From Gammaproteobacteria bacterium (GTDB taxonomy: Bacteria; Pseudomonadota; Gammaproteobacteria; Enterobacterales; Alteromonadaceae): 11,066 bases of DNA. Below, in pieces: positions 7,288-11,066 of this stretch. The notes under the pieces are model-generated. The model was given only the letters and a program-made list of their open reading frames with translations. It had not been told where the DNA came from and did no database searches. Each line of letters begins with the position of its first letter. Within the stretch, counting starts at the first letter, position 1. The DNA lies in contig JAMCRH010000190.1 in assembly GCA_023380515.1 (NCBI GenBank), positions 4,921 to 15,986 of the forward strand, given 5' to 3'. The translations under genes and the position numbers were made by a program.

Positions 7288-9912
7288 TTAATGCAGTACG
7301 CGTACGTCAGATATTTGGGCTGCCAGCTCCGATTGCAAGCGCTGAATAGCCGGGTGTTCGTCCAATCGCTGTTTTGCCGCTGCTAAACGCTGCGCATCAA
7401 TGTCTTGTTGAATCTGAAATGGCGTTTTTTCGGGTTGACCGAGTTCAATGTGTAGCTGATTGGCATCGAGGACTTTACCGAGCTCATGTCGCAAACTCGC
7501 TTCCATATGCCCCGACAGTAAGGCACGTTGTGACTCGTCCACGACTAAACGTAAACCCTGTTCAGACCGCTGCAGGTAGGCGTTCAATAACACTTGTCGA
7601 GTTCGCCCAACAACCTCGAGACGATCAACCAATGCACTCCATTCGTCAACTTGGGCGGCAAAACGAATTTCGCCGTCGTCTGCAGTGCTTTTGGCTTGCT
7701 CGGTTGGCGCTTGCGCCGCTTGATCGTGCGTTGCTGTTATAGCAGTCGCCACCCCTGAGGCAGGCTTTGGCGAAGGTTTTGGCGAAGGCTTTGGCGAAGG
7801 TTTTGGTGAAAGCTCTGGCGCTAGTTTTGGTGCTGGCTCTGGCGAAGGCTCTGATGCAGTTTGCTCAGCTAACACTTGAACTTGCGCCACAGACTCGGAT
7901 TTTGATTGTACTGCAGAATCAGGCTCTACTAACAGCTCCGCTGTTCCAGGCTTTTTCTGCTCTACTGCCGTTTCTGTAGCGTGCGTTTCAGGCTTTATCT
8001 GCTCTACTGCCGTTTCTGTAGCGTGCGTTTCAGGCTTTATCTGCTCTCCTGCGGTTTCTGGCACTTGCGCTGCAATGCGTTGCCCCGAATTCACGACAGT
8101 CGGTTCACGGCGATTCTTGCGAGACAGCGCATCACGCGTTGCAATTAAACTGGCCAAGCCTGAAGCCGTTGACCCGGAAGGCGTCTCGGGCATTGCTGAC
8201 GACGTTGTTTCTGTTACCTGCTGAGCTGCTTGTCGAGCACCGCCTGCCGGCTTATGGTTCGCTGTAGCCTGTTGCTCTTGTGACTGCTGCTCTTGTGACT
8301 GCTGTGCTTGCGACTGCTGAGCTTGCATTTGGTAGGAATGAGCCTGCTGCTCTAGCTCTTGCTGTTGGGCATGCAAGGCCATCAAATCATCATCTTCGTC
8401 GTCATCAGCAAATGGAAATTCAGCTGCACTATCCTGCCTTGCTTCATGATCCTTCGACACTGGCTGAGCAGTTCCTGGCGCAACTGGAGAAGCTTGAACA
8501 GATGCCTGTTGAGCCGAACTCGTCATGACATCTTGCTTGGGTACTGTATCAGCGGTCGCAACGGTTTGAGGTTCTGCAGGTGCAGGCTCTGCTGTCGACT
8601 GCTCTAAAACTGCAGACTCGGCAACCGAAGGCGCTTTTTCTGAAGACTCTGTAACCTCAGACTCTGCAACCTCAGGCACCACAACCTCAGCCTCTGCAAC
8701 TGCAGACTCTTCAACAGAAGGTGCGGCCGGTTTATCAGTCGCTTCAGCGTCATAATTTGTCGCAGGTTCAGCAACCTGCTTTTCTTCAACCTTTGCTGGC
8801 TTTCCCGGCGTCGTTGCCCCCGCAACCTGAGGACGAAACGCGACTAAGCGCAACAAGGTCATTTCGACCCCGCTCATGGTATCTGCCGCAAACGGCAACT
8901 CGCGACGGCCTTCAATAACTAAACGGTAATAAACTTGCAACGCCGGCGCCGGAATTTCTGCGGCCAACGCCTGTAGCTGTTCCCTTTGCGCCAATAACTC
9001 TGAATCGAGCAAGCTTGGCGCCACTTGTACCAGCGCAAGTTGATGCAATAGCCCTTGTAACTCCGCTAAAATTCCAGCCACATCCGGCACTCGCTGAGCT
9101 AACTCACGTAACATGGTCAACGTTTTAGTCACATCACCGCTATGCACGGCTGCAACCAACTCCAGTAAATTATGCGCATCAATCCGACCCAGCATTTGCG
9201 CGACCACATCTTCGCGTACGGCCTGATTGCCTTGGGCAATGGCTTGGTCGGTTAAGCTTAAAGCATCACGCATGCTGCCGTTCGCCGAGCGCGCTAACAG
9301 CGACAACGCAGCCGCGTCATACGGAATTTGCTCTGCTTGCAGAATATGTTCAAGCTGGCCACTAATTTCGTCTCGGGTGAGCCCGCGTAAATTAAACTGC
9401 AAACAGCGCGACAACACAGTCACTGGCAACTTGTCCGGATCGGTCGTCGCTAGCAAGAAAATCACATGGGGAGGCGGCTCTTCGAGGGTTTTCAACAGCG
9501 CATTAAAACTATGCCGAGAGAGCATGTGCACTTCGTCAATGAGGTAGACCTTGTAGCGGCCACTGGTTGGCCGGTACTGCACGTTCTCAAGAATTTCGCG
9601 AGTGTCTTCGACCTTGGTCCGTGACGCTGCATCAATCTCCATCAAGTCGACGAAACGGCCTGCTTCAATGTCGACACAGGATGAACATTCGCCACACGGG
9701 GTGGCCGTAATACCGATTTCACAGTTTAGGCTGCGTGACAGAATTCGAGCGATGGTGGTTTTACCGACGCCGCGAGTTCCTGTCAGTAAATAAGCATGAT
9801 GGAGGCGCTGATGAGTTAAGGCATTCGTGAGTGCCTGCAACACGTGTTGTTGTCCAACCACTTCGGTAAAATTCCGTGGTCGCCATTTCCGTGCCAGCAC
9901 TTGGTAACTCAT
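7288..9912 (-). CDS. dnaX: DNA polymerase III subunits gamma and tau
   Basis: The tau subunit is the ATPase motor of the clamp loader and ties polymerase III cores to the DnaB helicase at the fork. Domains I-II (about 1-240) have Walker A GTRGVGKT at 45-52, zinc cysteines 64, 73, 76 and 79, Walker B DEVH at 126-129 and the SRC motif with arginine finger Arg169. Domain III reaches about residue 367. A linker of nearly 390 residues follows, rich in Ala, Glu, Gln, Pro and Lys, with several in-frame tandem repeats and an acidic patch DDDEDDD at 503-509. The folded C-terminal domain V (756-874, DEWSALVDRL onward) should bind the polymerase alpha subunit. At 874 aa it is far longer than E. coli tau (643), entirely because of the linker. 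A candidate -1 slip site at codons 653-654 could give a gamma-like form. The ATG at 9912 follows GGAGG by 4 nt. Confidence 0.98.
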   Translation of the reverse strand: MSYQVLARKWRPRNFTEVVGQQHVLQALTNALTHQRLHHAYLLTGTRGVGKTTIARILSRSLNCEIGITATPCGECSSCVDIEAGRFVDLMEIDAASRTKVEDTREILENVQYRPTSGRYKVYLIDEVHMLSRHSFNALLKTLEEPPPHVIFLLATTDPDKLPVTVLSRCLQFNLRGLTRDEISGQLEHILQAEQIPYDAAALSLLARSANGSMRDALSLTDQAIAQGNQAVREDVVAQMLGRIDAHNLLELVAAVHSGDVTKTLTMLRELAQRVPDVAGILAELQGLLHQLALVQVAPSLLDSELLAQREQLQALAAEIPAPALQVYYRLVIEGRRELPFAADTMSGVEMTLLRLVAFRPQVAGATTPGKPAKVEEKQVAEPATNYDAEATDKPAAPSVEESAVAEAEVVVPEVAESEVTESSEKAPSVAESAVLEQSTAEPAPAEPQTVATADTVPKQDVMTSSAQQASVQASPVAPGTAQPVSKDHEARQDSAAEFPFADDDEDDDLMALHAQQQELEQQAHSYQMQAQQSQAQQSQEQQSQEQQATANHKPAGGARQAAQQVTETTSSAMPETPSGSTASGLASLIATRDALSRKNRREPTVVNSGQRIAAQVPETAGEQIKPETHATETAVEQIKPETHATETAVEQKKPGTAELLVEPDSAVQSKSESVAQVQVLAEQTASEPSPEPAPKLAPELSPKPSPKPSPKPSPKPASGVATAITATHDQAAQAPTEQAKSTADDGEIRFAAQVDEWSALVDRLEVVGRTRQVLLNAYLQRSEQGLRLVVDESQRALLSGHMEASLRHELGKVLDANQLHIELGQPEKTPFQIQQDIDAQRLAAAKQRLDEHPAIQRLQSELAAQISDVRVLH
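7763..7858 (-). repeat. 12-bp tandem repeat in the dnaX linker (SPKP units)
   Basis: Eight units of 12 bp with + strand consensus GGYTTTGGCGAA. The first four are nearly identical and the last four are degenerate. They encode a Ser/Ala-Pro-Lys/Glu-Pro/Leu run at about residues 686-717. The 12-bp period keeps the reading frame whatever the copy number. Confidence 0.9.
7931..7959 (-). promoter_or_regulatory. Candidate -1 ribosomal frameshift site in dnaX
   Basis: In frame the codons CAG AAA AAG (7951-7959) are followed after 5 nt (CCTGG) by the hairpin AACAGC-GGA-GCTGTT (7931-7945, 6-bp stem). A -1 shift would add about 10 residues and stop at the TGA at 7919-7921, giving a product of about 664 aa. 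The heptamer is G AAA AAG and not the E. coli A AAA AAG. I see no strong upstream Shine-Dalgarno-like stimulator. Layout resembles the known dnaX signal, but the case is unproven. Confidence 0.35.
7948..8061 (-). repeat. 42-bp tandem repeat in the dnaX linker (14-residue unit)
   Basis: Two full units (7948-7989 and 7990-8031) differ by a single base, and a third, partial unit covers 8032-8061. The encoded unit is ETHATETAVEQIKP, with QKKP in the last copy. The single T/A difference turns CAG ATA AAG into CAG AAA AAG and so makes the candidate slip site. Confidence 0.93.
8275..8319 (-). repeat. 15-bp tandem repeat in the dnaX linker (QQSQE units)
   Basis: Units at 8275-8289 and 8290-8304 are identical (+ strand CTCTTGTGACTGCTG); the one at 8305-8319 is degenerate. 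They encode a Gln/Ser/Glu run near residues 532-546 inside a glutamine-rich segment. Confidence 0.9.
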
Positions 9913-9949
9913 GCCGCCTCCATTATTTTATGATTATTATCGGATTTTA

Positions 9950-10507
9950 TTATTCGTCGAACGCACAAATAGCGTAACTGTTAATACCCATTTGATCGAG
10001 CTTTTTACGCCCGCCTAAATATAATAATTCACAGACAAACGCAGTTTCCATAATCGTCGCCGGTGTCTTGCGAACTAAATCCACCGCAGCAGAGATAGTC
10101 CCGCCAGTGGCGAGCATGTCATCCATGATGATAACCTTGTCACGCGGCTTCAGGGCGTCTTTGTGCAACTCGAGAACATCGTCGCCGTACTCGAGCATAT
10201 AACTTGCCGAGAACACGTCACGCGGCAATTTACCCGCTTTACGAATGAGCGTTAAACCAATCCCCAAACGGTCTGCGAGTGCGGCAGAGAAAATAAAACC
10301 GCGAGCTTCCACGGCAACAACTTGGGTTAAGCCCATGTTGTCATAACGTTCAGCGAACAAATCGATACTGTTGCGCAATGCTCGTGGGTCTTGTAATGCC
10401 GGGGTAATATCGCGAAAACGTATACCCGGCTTCGGAAAGTTTTCAACCGGTGTGATGCGGCGCGCAATATAATTACTGCGCATATCGGCAGCGGTATAAT
10501 GAGTCAT
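9950..10507 (-). CDS. apt: Adenine phosphoribosyltransferase
   Basis: Cytoplasmic purine-salvage enzyme making AMP and pyrophosphate from adenine and PRPP. The 185-aa protein (E. coli Apt 183) has the adenine-hood motif FPKPGIRFRDITP at 24-36, VAVEARGFIF at 64-73, RKAGKLP at 89-95 and the PRPP-binding motif VIIMDDMLATGGT at 125-137, with acidic Asp129 and Asp130. The C-terminal YLGGRKKLD is typical. The ATG at 10507 is preferred because it lies just after the upstream gene; a Met at residue 9 (10483) is possible and has no ribosome site. The ribosome site for 10507 is also weak, which suggests translational coupling to the response regulator, whose stop is only 10 nt upstream. dnaX follows after 37 nt. 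Confidence 0.98.
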   Translation of the reverse strand: MTHYTAADMRSNYIARRITPVENFPKPGIRFRDITPALQDPRALRNSIDLFAERYDNMGLTQVVAVEARGFIFSAALADRLGIGLTLIRKAGKLPRDVFSASYMLEYGDDVLELHKDALKPRDKVIIMDDMLATGGTISAAVDLVRKTPATIMETAFVCELLYLGGRKKLDQMGINSYAICAFDE

Positions 10508-10517
10508 TCGTAGTTAC

Positions 10518-10898
10518 TCAGGCAACAACGCGTCGTTTGGTCAGATCGCGCAAATGAGAAATTAAAACATCGGCTTGCAAAGGCTTACCAAGCACCACGG
10601 TAGCGCCAAAGCGAACCGCTTTATCGGCCACTTGATTCGGCTCCGACGTCGTCATAAAAACTAAAGGCGTTGAGTCGTACTCAGGCTCCTCGCGGAGGTT
10701 TTTCAACAACATATAGCCGTCCATTAACGGCATTTTATGGTCAAGAAGCACGATATCGAAGCATTCTTTTCTTGCCCGGTTTAAGCCGTCTAATCCGTCG
10801 ACGGCGACAGTCACTTGAAACCCTGAATTCGCCAGCATCTCTAAGATCTGCTCACGCGTCCGTGCGTTATCTTCAACCAATAACAAAGACAATGCCAT
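10518..10898 (-). CDS. Stand-alone receiver-domain response regulator (CheY-like)
   Basis: The 126-aa protein is a single phosphoacceptor receiver domain without an output domain. It should be phosphorylated by a histidine kinase or phosphorelay and act by protein binding. Conserved residues are Glu9-Asp10 (LLVEDN, Mg2+), the phosphorylation site Asp53 (LLDHKMP), Thr83 (FMTTSE) and Lys105 (GKP). The aromatic switch residue that CheY has four residues before the end of this set is replaced by Val102, so the classic Tyr/Thr coupling may be altered. The ATG at 10898 has AGGGG 5 nt upstream, a good ribosome site. It ends 10 nt before apt, so the two are probably one transcript. No kinase gene is in the window. 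Its partner and job are unknown. Confidence 0.92.
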   Translation of the reverse strand: MALSLLLVEDNARTREQILEMLANSGFQVTVAVDGLDGLNRARKECFDIVLLDHKMPLMDGYMLLKNLREEPEYDSTPLVFMTTSEPNQVADKAVRFGATVVLGKPLQADVLISHLRDLTKRRVVA

Positions 10899-10916
10899 GT
10901 CTACCCCTTAAGAAAG

Positions 10917-10934
10917 TGATTCGCTTGCGAATCA
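10917..10934. promoter_or_regulatory. 18-bp palindrome upstream of the response regulator
   Basis: TGATTCGC-TT-GCGAATCA is a perfect inverted repeat with 8-bp arms. It sits 18 nt before the response regulator start. As an RNA hairpin the loop would be too small and no real T-tract follows on the minus strand (CTTTCTT), so an operator for a dimeric regulator seems at least as likely as a terminator. By-eye call. Confidence 0.45.
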
Positions 10935-10967
10935 AAACTACTCAGTCGTCGGTTTGGACCGTATAAC

Positions 10968-11066
10968 TTAAGCAGTGAATAATGAGATTAAGCGCAGAAC
11001 TACTGGTAATAAAGCAATACCAACAAACACTAAGACTACGAGCCGCCAGAGCAGCCGCCAGAGAGT
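10968..11066 (-). CDS. C-terminal end of an unidentified membrane protein (partial)
   Basis: An open frame enters from the right edge and ends at TAA (10968-10970), leaving 32 residues. The sequence begins TLWRLLWRLVVLVFVG and ends VVLRLISLFTA. It is one strongly hydrophobic stretch flanked by Arg residues, as in a terminal transmembrane helix. No start with a ribosome site is visible in the window, so the rest lies outside. I do not recognise the family. It is on the same strand as the response regulator, 69 nt upstream. Confidence 0.5.
   Translation of the reverse strand, partial: TLWRLLWRLVVLVFVGIALLPVVLRLISLFTA

Noticed and set aside
7421..7440. Run of six A on the minus strand (GAAAAAACG) in dnaX as a slip site
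   Set aside because: Its phase is GAA AAA ACG, which does not fit the X XXY YYZ arrangement, and it is near the end of the gene inside domain V.
9913..9949. AT-rich apt-dnaX gap as a dnaX promoter
   Set aside because: TAAAAT resembles a -10 box, but no acceptable -35 is found at 16-18 nt; read-through from apt explains expression.

Overview
This is a chromosomal housekeeping segment of a Gram-negative bacterium, very probably a gammaproteobacterium. The gene order response regulator - apt - dnaX - ybaB - recR - htpG - adk contains the apt-dnaX-ybaB-recR-htpG-adk run that is also found in Escherichia coli. The adenylate kinase is the long type without zinc cysteines, and HtpG, RecR and YbaB match gammaproteobacterial lengths. 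The mid-range base composition and the very long repeat-rich tau linker would fit a marine Alteromonadales member such as Idiomarinaceae. That genus-level guess is inference from memory and is not proven by the window. Every supported gene lies on the minus strand, so genes are read from the right end of the window to the left. I see no insertion sequence, phage gene, CRISPR array, tRNA or rRNA.

Right part (about 11066 to 6202): the last 32 codons of an unidentified hydrophobic protein come first, then a short intergenic region with an 18-bp palindrome. A stand-alone receiver-domain response regulator follows and sits 10 nt in front of apt (adenine salvage). Next is dnaX (clamp-loader tau subunit, 874 aa), with an unusually long low-complexity linker full of in-frame tandem repeats and a candidate -1 frameshift site that could produce a gamma-like short form. 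ybaB (nucleoid-associated protein) and recR (recombination mediator) complete the DNA replication and repair cluster.

Middle part (about 6202 to 3241): htpG (Hsp90) has a textbook heat-shock sigma-32 promoter, CTTGAAA-N14-CCCCAT. Its -35 box is one unit of a four-copy AT-rich tandem array that runs into the recR stop codon. After htpG comes a long imperfect hairpin. One arm of this hairpin occurs again between ybaB and recR, so it is a dispersed intergenic repeat. adk has its own candidate promoter and ends at a strong rho-independent terminator with a UUCG tetraloop. In E. coli the gene after adk is hemH; here that place is taken by other genes.

Left part (about 3206 to 1): a tightly packed four-gene cluster encodes a MAPEG-family membrane protein, an alpha/beta hydrolase, a group II (SufS/CsdA-type) cysteine desulfurase and a NorM-like MATE multidrug efflux transporter cut by the window edge. 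Gaps are 24, 11 and 32 nt, so the genes are probably co-transcribed. A shared function in detoxification or sulfur metabolism is conceivable but is not shown by the sequence.

No wholly new system is evident. The observations most worth checking are the htpG promoter array, the dispersed hairpin repeat, the dnaX frameshift candidate and its repetitive linker, and the receiver-apt pairing.
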